Shown here piece after piece: positions 6,835-14,995 of a stretch of 64,000 nt of DNA. Under the pieces are notes generated by a model. It had not been told where the DNA came from, searched no databases, and worked only from the letters and a program-made list of their open reading frames with translations. Numbering within the stretch: the stretch's first letter is position 1; every line of letters begins with the position of its first letter. This DNA is from Sphingomonas taxi (lineage in GTDB: Bacteria > Pseudomonadota > Alphaproteobacteria > Sphingomonadales > Sphingomonadaceae), in NCBI GenBank assembly GCA_003240625.1, contig QFMX01000007.1, positions 1 through 64,000 on the forward strand. Reading direction: 5' to 3'. Made by a program: the position numbers and the translations under genes.

Positions 6835-7281
6835 TTACGAAGCGCTCGTAGCGTCTTCGATTTCAGCAGCAGCGACCTGCTCGGTCTCTTCGTTGCTGCC
6901 GCTGGCCGGTGCAGCCTTTGCAGCCGCTTCGGCCTCGGCAGCTTCAGCCGCCTTGGTCGCACGCTCTTCAGCGCGCTCGGTGGCCTTCTCGCCGGGCTTG
7001 CCCTTGTTCGGGTTGTTGCGCGCCGAACGCTCGAGCACGCCAGCCTGGTCGAGGAAGCGCGCGACGCGGTCGGTCGGCTGCGCGCCGACGCTCAGCCAAT
7101 GCTTCGCACGGTCGGCGTCGAGCTGCACGCGCTGCTCGTTGTCCTTGGCGAGGAGCGGGTTGTAGTTGCCGATCTTCTCGATGAAGCGGCCATCACGCGG
7201 CGAACGCGCATCGGCAACGACGATCTTGTAATAGGGACGCTTCTTGGAGCCACCGCGCGCGAGGCGAATGTTGATTGCCAT
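6835..7281 (-). CDS. rpsP: 30S ribosomal protein S16
   Basis: 148 residues. Small-subunit assembly protein. The first 80 residues are typical S16: MAINIRLARGGSKKRPYYKI, then VVADARSPRDGRFIEKIGNYNP and DRAKHWLSVGAQPTDRVARFL. After about residue 88 comes a long tail rich in Lys, Glu and Ala that roughly doubles the E. coli length; such tails are common in alphaproteobacterial S16 and are probably disordered. It is 67 bp downstream of ffh on the same strand. Confidence 0.97.
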   Translation of the reverse strand: MAINIRLARGGSKKRPYYKIVVADARSPRDGRFIEKIGNYNPLLAKDNEQRVQLDADRAKHWLSVGAQPTDRVARFLDQAGVLERSARNNPNKGKPGEKATERAEERATKAAEAAEAEAAAKAAPASGSNEETEQVAAAEIEDATSAS

Positions 7282-7348
7282 GATATTTTCCTTCGTTTTC
7301 TAGATAGATTCCCCAGCGCGAGCCGAGGTGTCGTGGTTGGATAAGAGG

Positions 7349-8896
7349 TTATTTCTTCTTCAGAAAATCGTCGAAACCGGCAGGCATCTGCGGCATCTTG
7401 GGGCCACCAAGCCCCGGCAAACCGCCGCCGGACGAACCGCCCGGAAGGCCACCAGCGCCCGCCTTGTTGAGCATGTCGCCCATCTGCGGCCCGCCGATCG
7501 CATTGCCGATGCCGCCGAGACCACCACCAAGGCCGCCCTTGCCGAGCATCGCCATCATGCCCTTCATGCCGCCCATCTTCTTGATCTTCTTCATGGCGGT
7601 CGACATTTCGAGGTGCATTTTCAGCAGCTTGTTGACCTCCTGGACGGTCGTCCCGGAACCCTTGGCGATGCGGATCTTGCGCTTGGCGTTGATCAGTTCG
7701 GGCTTGTTGCGCTCCTTGATCGTCATCGAACCGATCATCGCGTCCATGTGCACCAGCACCTTTTCGCCACCGACCGACGCGACCGCGCCCTGCGCCTTCT
7801 TCATGCCGGGGATCATCCCCGCCAGCGCGCCGAGCCCGCCCATCCGCTGCATCTGCGCCAGCTGGGCACGCAGGTCGTTCATGTCGAACTGACCCTTGGC
7901 CATCTTGGCGGCCATCCGCTCGGCGTCTTCCTGCTGGATAGACTCCGCGGCGCGCTCGACCAGGCTGACGACATCGCCCATGCCGAGGATACGGCCGGCG
8001 ACGCGCTCCGGGTGGAACGCCTCGAGCGCATCGAGCTTCTCGCCGGTCCCTGCAAACTTGATCGGCTTGCCGGTGACCGCGCGCATCGACAGCGCCGCGC
8101 CGCCGCGGGCGTCGCCGTCCATGCGGGTCAGCACGATACCCGTCAGCGGCACCTGGTCGGAGAAGTTCTGCGCGACGTTGACCGCGTCCTGGCCGGTCAG
8201 CGAGTCGACGACCAGCAGGATCTCGGCCGGCTTCGCGACGTCGGCGACCGCCTTCATCTCGTCCATCAACGCCTGGTCGACATGCAAACGACCCGCGGTG
8301 TCGAGCATCAGGACGTCATAGCCCTGCAGCTTGGCCGCCTGCATCGCGCGACGGGCGATATCGACCGGCTGCTGGCCAGCCACGATCGGCAGCGTCGCCA
8401 CCTCGATCTGCGTGCCGAGCGTCGCCAGCTGCTCTTGCGCGTTCGGGCGATTGACGTCGAGCGACGCCATCAGCACCTTCTTGCGCTCGCGACTACCCTG
8501 CCCGAAATTGGCCTGCCCCGCCGCCAGCCGCTTGGCGATCTTGGCGGTCGTGGTCGTCTTGCCCGAACCCTGAAGGCCGACCATCATGATGACGGCCGGC
8601 GGGGTGACGCCCAGCTCGAGCTCGGAAGCTTCCGAACCGAGCATCTCGACCAGCGCATCGCTGACGATCTTGACGACCTGTTGCCCCGGCGTAACCGAGC
8701 GCAACACATTCTGGCCGATCGCCTTCTCGGTCGCCTTGTCGACGAACTCGCGCGCGACGGGCAGCGCGACGTCGGCTTCGAGCAGCGCGACGCGTACCTC
8801 TCGCATCGCCGAACGCACGTCCGCTTCGGTCAGCGCACCCCGGCCGCGAAGGCGGTCGAAGACGCCGCCAAGTCGATCGCTCAGGCTTTCGAACAT
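7349..8896 (-). CDS. ffh: Signal recognition particle protein Ffh
   Basis: 515 residues from ATG 8896, with GGGAG seven nt upstream; the frame is open beyond this but only with non-homologous residues. SRP54-type GTPase that binds signal peptides on the ribosome together with 4.5S RNA and hands them to FtsY (also in this window, 12425-13360). Order: N domain (MFESLSDRLGGVFDRLRGRG), G domain with P-loop GLQGSGKTTTTAKIA, DTAGRLHVD and TRMDGDARGGAALS, then the methionine-rich M domain with KGSGTTVQEVNKLL and MKKIKKMGGMKGMM. The C terminus is a Gly/Pro-rich stretch ending in a FDDFLKKK tail. First gene of the rpsP-rimM side of the operon. Confidence 0.97.
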   Translation of the reverse strand: MFESLSDRLGGVFDRLRGRGALTEADVRSAMREVRVALLEADVALPVAREFVDKATEKAIGQNVLRSVTPGQQVVKIVSDALVEMLGSEASELELGVTPPAVIMMVGLQGSGKTTTTAKIAKRLAAGQANFGQGSRERKKVLMASLDVNRPNAQEQLATLGTQIEVATLPIVAGQQPVDIARRAMQAAKLQGYDVLMLDTAGRLHVDQALMDEMKAVADVAKPAEILLVVDSLTGQDAVNVAQNFSDQVPLTGIVLTRMDGDARGGAALSMRAVTGKPIKFAGTGEKLDALEAFHPERVAGRILGMGDVVSLVERAAESIQQEDAERMAAKMAKGQFDMNDLRAQLAQMQRMGGLGALAGMIPGMKKAQGAVASVGGEKVLVHMDAMIGSMTIKERNKPELINAKRKIRIAKGSGTTVQEVNKLLKMHLEMSTAMKKIKKMGGMKGMMAMLGKGGLGGGLGGIGNAIGGPQMGDMLNKAGAGGLPGGSSGGGLPGLGGPKMPQMPAGFDDFLKKK

Positions 8897-9213
8897 CGAA
8901 ATACTCCCTATCACCGTCACCAAACGCAAAAGCGCCGGCGGGCGAAACCTCGCCGGCCAGCGTGCATCCTTGGATGCTCGTCCTATGCGCTCCGTAACGG
9001 AACGTGGCGGGTCTACTACTGGAAGCGGGGTGGAAGTGCAAGACGGGTCCCGACTTGACCCATTTCCTCGGTTAAGCCGGAACAAGCCCGGCATGACAGA
9101 TGCGCGCAACCAATCGCGCCTGTGCCACGCCCTGCCCCGCGCTAACGCCGCCTTAACACCTCCTACACTTCTCGCATGGCACACCGGCTACCGATCAAGG
9201 ACCGGACATCCAC
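8897..9213. other. 317 bp divergent region between ffh and the GGDEF/EAL gene
   Basis: No credible gene. Two hairpins are visible: GCCGGCG/CGCCGGC at 8934-8957 with a 10 nt loop, which on the minus strand is followed by GCTTTTGCG and could attenuate transcription before ffh, and GCATCCTTGGATGC at 8962-8975. Promoters for both flanking genes must lie here. I looked for a 4.5S SRP RNA because ffh is adjacent and did not recognise one. Confidence 0.5.
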
Positions 9214-10839
9214 ATGACCCCAAAGTCGGCGGCGACGCGTTCGCCCCGCAACATCAGTCGGGAATTCATGACCGGCGCCGTGACGGGCGCCGCCATTCTG
9301 CTGTTCGTCGGCACCGGCGGCACGGTGCTCGTCAAGGCGCTGGCGAATCTGCACGGCAGCAACGCGGTAATTGACCGGACATTGATTGCCACGATGCTGC
9401 TCAATGTCTCGCTGATCCTGTTCGGCTGGTTCCGCTACCGCGCGCTGGCCGAGGAACTGAGCGACCTGACCGAAGCCGGCCACCGTGCGCAGGCCCTGGC
9501 GCAGCGCGATCCGCTGACCGGCCTCCTCAACCGTCGCAGCCTGTCCGAAGACGGTGCGACCTTGTTCGCCAGCGCCCGCCGCCGCGGCAAGGCAATGGCC
9601 ATGCTAACGATCGACGTGGATCATTTCAAAAGCGTCAACGACCTGCACGGCTATGCGGTCGGCGACCTGCTGCTCGCCTATGTCGCCGAGACGATCGCGG
9701 CGATTGCGCCCGGCGCCAGCCTGCTCGCGCGGCTTGGCGCGGATGAGTTCGCCTGCGCGTTCGTGTTCGATTCCGCGCACAAGAACGTTGCCGACCGGAT
9801 CGCCGAACGCATGGTCGCCGGCCTCGCGCTCCCGTTCCGCAGCAACGGCGTCGAGATCCATATGAGCGTGTCGATCGGTATCGCGCGTTCGGACTTCGAC
9901 TGCGCCTCGGTCGACGGGTTGTTGCGTAACGCCGACATCGCGCTCCACGCCGCCAAGACCGCGGGGCGCGGCCGGCATGCGTGGTTCGATCGCTCGATGG
10001 AGCGCTCGCTGCAACTGCGCGGAGAACTCGAAGCAGGCCTGCGCCACGCGATCCCCGCGGAAGAAATCGTCCCTTATTTCGAGCAGCAGGTCGACCTGAC
10101 CACCGGCCGCATTACCGGATTCGAAGTCCTCGCACGCTGGGAACACCCGACACGCGGCACGATCGCCCCGGACGTCTTCATTCCCATCGCCGAGGAGATC
10201 GGGCTGATCGGAGAGCTCTCGCTGTCGATCATGCGCCAGGCATTCGCCGCCGCGCGGGACTGGGACGCGGCCCTCAGCCTGTCGGTCAACGTCTCGCCGC
10301 TGCAACTGCGCGACGCATGGCTCGCACAGAAGATCATCAAGACGCTGGTCGAGACGGGCTTCCCCGCCAGCCGGCTCGAAATCGAGATCACCGAGACCGC
10401 ATTGTTCGACAATCTCCCGCTCGCGCAATCGATCGTCGGCAGCCTGAAGAACCAGGGCATCCGCCTCGCGCTTGACGATTTCGGTACCGGCTATTCAAGC
10501 TTGGCGCATCTGAGGGCGCTGCCCTTCGATCGGATCAAGATCGACAAGAGTTTCGTCACCTCGATCCTGGACAACCCCGAGAGCTTGGCGATCGTGAACA
10601 CGATCGTGCGGCTGGGCGACAGCCTCAACCTGCCGACGACCGCAGAAGGAATCGAGGACGCCGCGATCGAGGAACGCCTGCGTGCGATCGGATGCGCGAA
10701 AGGCCAGGGGTATCTGTACGGGCGACCGCTCGGCACGGCGCAGGTCCGGCGCTTGCTGGCGGAAAAACGGCTTCTGGCACAGCGCCCCGACCGCGATGCG
10801 CCGCCGCCGCGAGGGATTGCGCCTCGGTTGGCGAGCTGA
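9214..10839 (+). CDS. Membrane-bound cyclic-di-GMP protein with GGDEF and EAL domains
   Basis: 541 residues. Two membrane helices at the N terminus (about 22-44 and 58-75), a GGDEF domain (about 95-255) and an EAL phosphodiesterase domain (about 270-520). The GGDEF signature reads RLGADEFA at 173-180, so the second Gly is Ala; catalytic cyclase activity is therefore doubtful and the domain may be regulatory. The EAL domain seems complete: GFEVLARW (Glu present), NVSPLQL, EIEITETA, LALDDFGTGYSSL, IKIDKSFV, TTAEGIE and the QGYLYGRPL loop. The likely net activity is c-di-GMP hydrolysis. No separate sensory domain is visible, so any signal would enter through the membrane part. Single gene, divergent from ffh. 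Confidence 0.92.
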   Translation: MTPKSAATRSPRNISREFMTGAVTGAAILLFVGTGGTVLVKALANLHGSNAVIDRTLIATMLLNVSLILFGWFRYRALAEELSDLTEAGHRAQALAQRDPLTGLLNRRSLSEDGATLFASARRRGKAMAMLTIDVDHFKSVNDLHGYAVGDLLLAYVAETIAAIAPGASLLARLGADEFACAFVFDSAHKNVADRIAERMVAGLALPFRSNGVEIHMSVSIGIARSDFDCASVDGLLRNADIALHAAKTAGRGRHAWFDRSMERSLQLRGELEAGLRHAIPAEEIVPYFEQQVDLTTGRITGFEVLARWEHPTRGTIAPDVFIPIAEEIGLIGELSLSIMRQAFAAARDWDAALSLSVNVSPLQLRDAWLAQKIIKTLVETGFPASRLEIEITETALFDNLPLAQSIVGSLKNQGIRLALDDFGTGYSSLAHLRALPFDRIKIDKSFVTSILDNPESLAIVNTIVRLGDSLNLPTTAEGIEDAAIEERLRAIGCAKGQGYLYGRPLGTAQVRRLLAEKRLLAQRPDRDAPPPRGIAPRLAS

Positions 10840-10867
10840 CTGCGAGCACCGTGCCCCATCTACCAAG

Positions 10868-10976
10868 CACCACCCCGGCGGAGGCCGGGGCCCAATTGGA
10901 AAGGTCGCAGTAACCGCGGACCGTCCTTTCACCATCATCGTCTCCCAACTGGGCCCCGGCCTTCGCCGGGGTGGTG
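10868..10976. repeat. Inverted repeat, family C (CCACCCCGGCG type)
   Basis: Arms CACCACCCCGGCGGAGGCCG and CGGCCTTCGCCGGGGTGGTG, each with an internal GGCCCAATTGG / CCAACTGGGCC match; about 32 bp per arm, 45 bp spacer. Further copies at 25987-26090 and 43157-43262. Confidence 0.9.
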
Positions 10977-11006
10977 GATGATGAATGACGGGCTCCGCAA
11001 TACCCT

Positions 11007-11086
11007 CGTTCTCCCGCGAAGGCGGGAGCCCAGGACCAAGTAGCGCTCCGTTTGATACCCTGGGCTCCTGCGTTCGCAGGAGAACG
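11007..11086. repeat. Inverted repeat, family B
   Basis: Arms CGTTCTCCCGCGAAGGCGGG and CTCCTGCGTTCGCAGGAGAACG with CCCAGG/CCTGGG inside. With the family C copy at 10868 it fills the 341 bp gap between the GGDEF/EAL gene and mtaB; nothing else is seen there. Confidence 0.85.
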
Positions 11087-11180
11087 GCGGTGAAGGCGGG
11101 CATTGCGCACAAACCGCAAACCACAGGCCGCAAACCGCAAAGCGTGGACTTCCCCCCCCGCCCCTCCTAAATCGCGCCCC

Positions 11181-12428
11181 ATGTCATCCGCCCCCGCGCC
11201 AGAGGTCATCAGCCTCGGCTGCCGCCTCAACATCGCCGAAAGCGAGACCATCCGCGCGCTCGTCGCCGGGCGGGACATGGTCGTGGTCAACAGCTGCGCG
11301 GTCACCAACGCCGCGGTGAAGGCGACGCGGGTGGCAATCCGCCGCGCGAAACGCGACCGCCCCGAGGCACAGATCGTCGTCACCGGATGCGCCGCACAGA
11401 TCGACCCCGCCAGCTTCGCCGCAATGCCCGAAGTCGACCGCGTCGTCGGCAACGCCGACAAGCTCACGTCGCAAGCTTGGCAGACCGAAGCCCCGGTCGT
11501 CGTCTCCGACATCATGCAAATCCGCGAGACCGCACCGCATCTCGCCGCCAGCTTCTCCGCGCACGCCCGCGCCTTCGTCGAGGTCCAGAACGGCTGCGAC
11601 CATCGCTGCACCTTCTGCGCGATCCCGTTCGGCCGCGGGCCGAGCCGCTCGGTCCCCGCCGGCGCGGTCGTCGACCGGATCGCCGGCCTGATCGACGCAG
11701 GCCACCGCGAGATCGTCCTCACCGGCGTCGACCTCACCAGCTATGGTCCCGACCTTCCCGGTACGCCAACGCTAGGCCAGCTCGTCGAGCGCATCCTGCA
11801 TCATGTGCCGAAGCTCGAACGCCTGCGCCTGTCCTCGCTCGATGGCATCGAGATCGACGACCGCCTCTTCGCGCTGCTGACCGGCGAGCCGCGGATCATG
11901 CCGCATGTCCATCTCTCGCTCCAGGCCGGCGACGACATGATCCTCAAGCGCATGAAGCGCCGCCACTCGCGCGCCGAAAGCGTCGCGCTGGTCGAACGCC
12001 TGAAGACCGCCCGTCCCGACATCGCGATCGGCGCAGACCTGATCGCCGGCTTCCCGACCGAGGACGCGGCAATGTTCGCCAACACGCTTGCGCTGATCGA
12101 CGACTGCCACATCGTCCACCCGCACATCTTCCCCTACTCGCCCCGCGCCGGCACCCCTGCCGCGCGGATGCCGCAGGTCGAACCCGAAGTCCGCCGCCAA
12201 CGCGCTGCCCTGCTCCGCCAAGCCGGCGAAACGGCAAGAGCGAACTGGCTCCAAACGCTGGTAGGAACCTCGCAGGACGTACTCGTCGAACGCCCCGGCG
12301 ACCGCGGCCATATCGGCAATTTCGCAGAAGTCGTACTGGACGAACCCGCCCTACCCGGCGACATCGTCCGCATCACGATCACCGGCGTCACGAGCGACCG
12401 CCTCAGCGCAACACGAGAACCATCATGA
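11181..12428 (+). CDS. mtaB: tRNA N6-threonylcarbamoyladenosine 2-methylthiotransferase MtaB
   Basis: 415 residues from ATG 11181. Radical-SAM iron-sulfur enzyme that adds a methylthio group to t6A37 of tRNAs reading ANN codons. The N-terminal UPF0004 domain supplies three cluster cysteines: SLGCRLNIAES, VVNSCAVTNAA and VVTGCAAQID. The radical-SAM CxxxCxxC is NGCDHRCTFCAIPFGRG, near residue 135. The C terminus carries a short TRAM-like region. An upstream in-frame ATG at 11103 lies in repeat-derived sequence and is not used. The TGA overlaps the ftsY ATG (ATGA at 12425-12428). Confidence 0.95.
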   Translation: MSSAPAPEVISLGCRLNIAESETIRALVAGRDMVVVNSCAVTNAAVKATRVAIRRAKRDRPEAQIVVTGCAAQIDPASFAAMPEVDRVVGNADKLTSQAWQTEAPVVVSDIMQIRETAPHLAASFSAHARAFVEVQNGCDHRCTFCAIPFGRGPSRSVPAGAVVDRIAGLIDAGHREIVLTGVDLTSYGPDLPGTPTLGQLVERILHHVPKLERLRLSSLDGIEIDDRLFALLTGEPRIMPHVHLSLQAGDDMILKRMKRRHSRAESVALVERLKTARPDIAIGADLIAGFPTEDAAMFANTLALIDDCHIVHPHIFPYSPRAGTPAARMPQVEPEVRRQRAALLRQAGETARANWLQTLVGTSQDVLVERPGDRGHIGNFAEVVLDEPALPGDIVRITITGVTSDRLSATREPS

Positions 12429-13360
12429 GCACCACCCCAACCTGGCACGACAAGCTGATCGGCGGCTTCAAGCGCACCTCCGACCGGCTCGTCGGCAACC
12501 TCGCCGGCCTCGGCGGCGCACGGCTCGACAATGCGACGCTCGACGACATCGAGGAAGCGCTGATCGCCTCCGATCTCGGCCCCGAGACCGCCGGCCGCAT
12601 CCGCCACCGCCTCGCCGAGGGCAGTTTCGAGCGCAACATGGAGGAACTCGGCATCCGCGTGATCGTCGCGGAGGAGGTCGAGAAAGTTCTCGCCACGGTT
12701 GCCAAGCCGATCGAGATCGACGCCTTCCCACGCCCGCAGGTGATCCTCGTCATCGGCGTCAACGGCTCGGGCAAGACCACCACCATCGCCAAGCTCGCGC
12801 ATCTGCTGATGGAGCAGGATTACGGCGTGATGCTTGCCGCCGGCGACACCTTCCGCGCGGCGGCGATCGGCCAGCTCCGCACCTGGGCCGAGCGCGTCGG
12901 TGTGCCGATCGTGACCGGCCCCGAGGGCGGCGACGCGGCAGGCGTGGTGTGGGACGCGGTCAAGAAGGCCACCGAAACGGGCATCGACGTGCTGATCGTC
13001 GACACCGCCGGCCGCCTCCAGAACAAGCGCGAACTGATGGACGAACTGGCGAAGATCCGCCGCGTCCTCGGCCGCATCAATCCCGAGAGCCCGCACGACA
13101 TCGTCCTCGTTCTCGATGCGACCACCGGCCAGAACGCACTCCAGCAGATCGAGGTCTTCAAGGAGGTCGCAGGCGTCACCGGCTTGGTGATGACCAAACT
13201 CGACGGCACCGCCCGCGGCGGCGTTCTCGTCGCGGCGGCAGAGAAATACGGCCTGCCGATCCACGCGATCGGCATCGGCGAGGGCATGACCGACCTGCGT
13301 CCGTTCGATGCGAACGAAGTCAGCCGGATCATCGCCGGGGTCGAGAGCGTTCGGAAGTAA
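12425..13360 (+). CDS. ftsY: Signal recognition particle receptor FtsY
   Basis: 311 residues. SRP receptor GTPase that docks ribosome-SRP complexes at the SecYEG translocon. The NG domain is complete: P-loop GVNGSGKTTTIAKLA, the insertion-box segment AAGDTFRAAAIGQL, DTAGRLQNK, TKLDGTARGGVL and the closing PFDANEVSRIIAG. It lacks the long acidic A domain of E. coli FtsY, as is usual for alphaproteobacteria, so membrane contact would come from the first amphipathic helix. Translationally coupled to mtaB by ATGA. Confidence 0.96.
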   Translation: MSTTPTWHDKLIGGFKRTSDRLVGNLAGLGGARLDNATLDDIEEALIASDLGPETAGRIRHRLAEGSFERNMEELGIRVIVAEEVEKVLATVAKPIEIDAFPRPQVILVIGVNGSGKTTTIAKLAHLLMEQDYGVMLAAGDTFRAAAIGQLRTWAERVGVPIVTGPEGGDAAGVVWDAVKKATETGIDVLIVDTAGRLQNKRELMDELAKIRRVLGRINPESPHDIVLVLDATTGQNALQQIEVFKEVAGVTGLVMTKLDGTARGGVLVAAAEKYGLPIHAIGIGEGMTDLRPFDANEVSRIIAGVESVRK

Positions 13361-13377
13361 CGCGCGGAACTGTCCGT

Positions 13378-13496
13378 CGATACGCCGCCTCGACAAGCTC
13401 GACGGCTACTCGGGACGAACGGGTGGTTGGACTCACATGCCTACCCCCATCCCGTTCGTGCCGAGTAAGGATCGAGCTTGTCGAGAGCCTGTATCG
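13378..13496. repeat. Inverted repeat, family H-like (CTCGACAAGCTCGA type)
   Basis: Arms near GATACGCCGCCTCGACAAGC and GAGCTTGTCGAGAGCCTGTATCG, with a second match CGGGACGAACGGG / CCCGTTCGTGCCG. It lies between ftsY and yciB and may end the mtaB-ftsY transcript. Related to the copy at 20091-20164. Confidence 0.75.
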
Positions 13497-13543
13497 AGGT
13501 ACATGCCCGCACGCACACCGCTCCGCCAGGAACCAAAAACACA

Positions 13544-14155
13544 GTGACCAAGCCCCCCCTATCCCCCGGCCTCCGCATGGCCATCGACTACGGCCCACTC
13601 GCGATCTTCTTCGCGGTGAACTTCCTCACACCCGGCCTGCCGATCGTTCGCGTCGTCGCCGCCACCACCGCGTTCATCATCGCCACCATCGCCGCGATGA
13701 TCGTGTCGAAGGTCAAGGCAGGGCATATCTCGCCGATGCTGTGGCTGTCGGGCGCGCTGATCGTCGTGTTCGGCGGGCTGACGATCTATTTCCACGACCA
13801 GCGCTTCATCCAGATGAAGCCGACGATCATCTACGCGATGTTCGCCGCCATCCTGACCTTCGGGCTCGTCACCGGCCGTCCGCTGCTCCAGTCGCTGCTC
13901 GGCACCGCCTATCCCGGCCTGTCCGCCGATGGCTGGCGCAAGCTGACGCGCAATTGGGCGGTGTTCTTCGTGTTCATGGCGGTGCTGAACGAGGCGGTGT
14001 GGCGCAACACGACCTGGGATTTCTGGGTCGGCTTCAAGCTATGGGGTGCGATCCCGCTGACGTTGCTGTTCGCATTCGCCAACATCCCGATGCTGCTTAA
14101 GCACGGATTGCAAACGGGCGACAAAGCCGTGACCGACCTGCCGCCCGAAGGGTAA
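13544..14155 (+). CDS. yciB: Inner-membrane septation protein A (YciB/IspZ family)
   Basis: 203 residues from GTG 13544 (AGGAA about 12 nt upstream); an ATG at 13478 lies in repeat sequence and is unlikely. Polytopic inner-membrane protein linked to septum formation and envelope integrity. Five to six membrane helices are visible, with family hallmarks YGPLAIFFAVNF, KPTIIYAMFAAILTFG, WRKLTRNWAVFFVFMA and LNEAVWRNTTWDFWVGFKLWG. The C-terminal 30 residues are soluble. Placed after mtaB-ftsY, separated by the repeat. Confidence 0.93.
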   Translation: MTKPPLSPGLRMAIDYGPLAIFFAVNFLTPGLPIVRVVAATTAFIIATIAAMIVSKVKAGHISPMLWLSGALIVVFGGLTIYFHDQRFIQMKPTIIYAMFAAILTFGLVTGRPLLQSLLGTAYPGLSADGWRKLTRNWAVFFVFMAVLNEAVWRNTTWDFWVGFKLWGAIPLTLLFAFANIPMLLKHGLQTGDKAVTDLPPEG

Positions 14156-14163
14156 TCTAACTG

Positions 14164-14271
14164 CTCCCCTCCCGCCTGCGGGAGGGGTTGGGGGAGGGGC
14201 GTGCCGCACTAACCGGACGCCAGTACGTACGTCGAGCCCTCCCCTAGCCCCTCCCGCAAGCGGGAGGGGAA
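14164..14271. repeat. Inverted repeat, family E (CCCCTCCCGCNNGCGGGAGGGG type)
   Basis: Arms CTCCCCTCCCGCCTGCGGGA and TCCCGCAAGCGGGAGGGGAA, each with an own small hairpin, plus a TTGGGGGAGGG / CCCTCCCCTA match. It separates convergent yciB and the superoxide dismutase gene. Second copy at 17793-17903. Confidence 0.88.
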
Positions 14272-14277
14272 CTTAGC

Positions 14278-14892
14278 TCAGCCCGCGACCTTCGCGTAGC
14301 GCTCGCCGACGACGTCCCAGTTCACGATGTCCCACCAGGCCTTCAGATAGCCCGGACGGTCGTTCTTGTACGTCAAATAATAGGCGTGCTCCCACACGTC
14401 GTTGCCCAGCAGCGGCGTACCCGGCTCCTTGGCGTCGTCCATCAGCGGGTTGTCCTGGTTCGGCGTGCTCGTCACTTTCAGCTTGCCGCTCGCATCCGCG
14501 ATCAGCCACGCCCAGCCCGAGCCGAACTGCCCCGCACCCTTGGTGTTGAACTCTTCCTTCAGCTTGTCGAGGCCGCCGAAATCGCGATCGATCGCCTCGG
14601 CGAGCTTCCCCGACGGTGCCTGGCCGTTCTTGGCTGCCATCGTCTTCCAGAAGAAGTCGTGGTTCCAGAACCCACCGCCATTGTTGCGCACCAGCGGCGG
14701 CTGCGACGAGATCATGCCGAGGATGTCCTCGATCGACTTGCCCTGCAGTGCCGAATCCTTCTCGACACCCTCGTTCAGCTTCGCGGTGTACGCCGCGTGA
14801 TGCTTGTCGTGATGAAACTTCATCGTCTCCTGGTCGATCACCGGCTCGAGCGCGTCATAGGCGTAAGGCAGCGGTGGGAGTTCGAAAGCCAT
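14278..14892 (-). CDS. Superoxide dismutase, Fe/Mn family
   Basis: 204 residues, cytoplasmic (no signal peptide). Converts superoxide to oxygen and hydrogen peroxide. Metal ligands are in the family positions: His27 (FHHDKHH), the His in WNHDFFW, and Asp/His in DVWEHAYYL. Annotated relatives are often called Fe-type SodB. Two metal-discriminating positions look Mn-like, however: Gly in GGGFWNH where Fe enzymes carry Gln, and Gln in STPNQDNPL where Fe enzymes have Ala. A Mn or cambialistic enzyme is therefore possible. Single gene, convergent with yciB. Confidence 0.95.
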   Translation of the reverse strand: MAFELPPLPYAYDALEPVIDQETMKFHHDKHHAAYTAKLNEGVEKDSALQGKSIEDILGMISSQPPLVRNNGGGFWNHDFFWKTMAAKNGQAPSGKLAEAIDRDFGGLDKLKEEFNTKGAGQFGSGWAWLIADASGKLKVTSTPNQDNPLMDDAKEPGTPLLGNDVWEHAYYLTYKNDRPGYLKAWWDIVNWDVVGERYAKVAG

Positions 14893-14995
14893 GGGGTTTC
14901 TCCTTCATGAATGGGGTCGGACGTGAAACGCCCGCGCGCCCCAAATGGTCCCCACAAAGTCGTTACGCAACCGGACCGGGCGCAAACCCTGTGGT

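Noticed and set aside
7328..9058. 576-codon plus-strand frame opposite ffh
   Set aside because: High-GC antisense frame of ffh; Arg/His/Leu-rich with no domain. The same reasoning removes 15813-18020, 34532-36673 and 56061-57866, which lie opposite the SDR, peptidase and dnaA genes.
8897..9213. 4.5S SRP RNA next to ffh
   Set aside because: Hairpins exist but I could not find the conserved SRP domain IV loops.
11103..11180. Earlier ATG for mtaB
   Set aside because: The added residues come from repeat-flanking sequence; the conserved N terminus begins just after ATG 11181.
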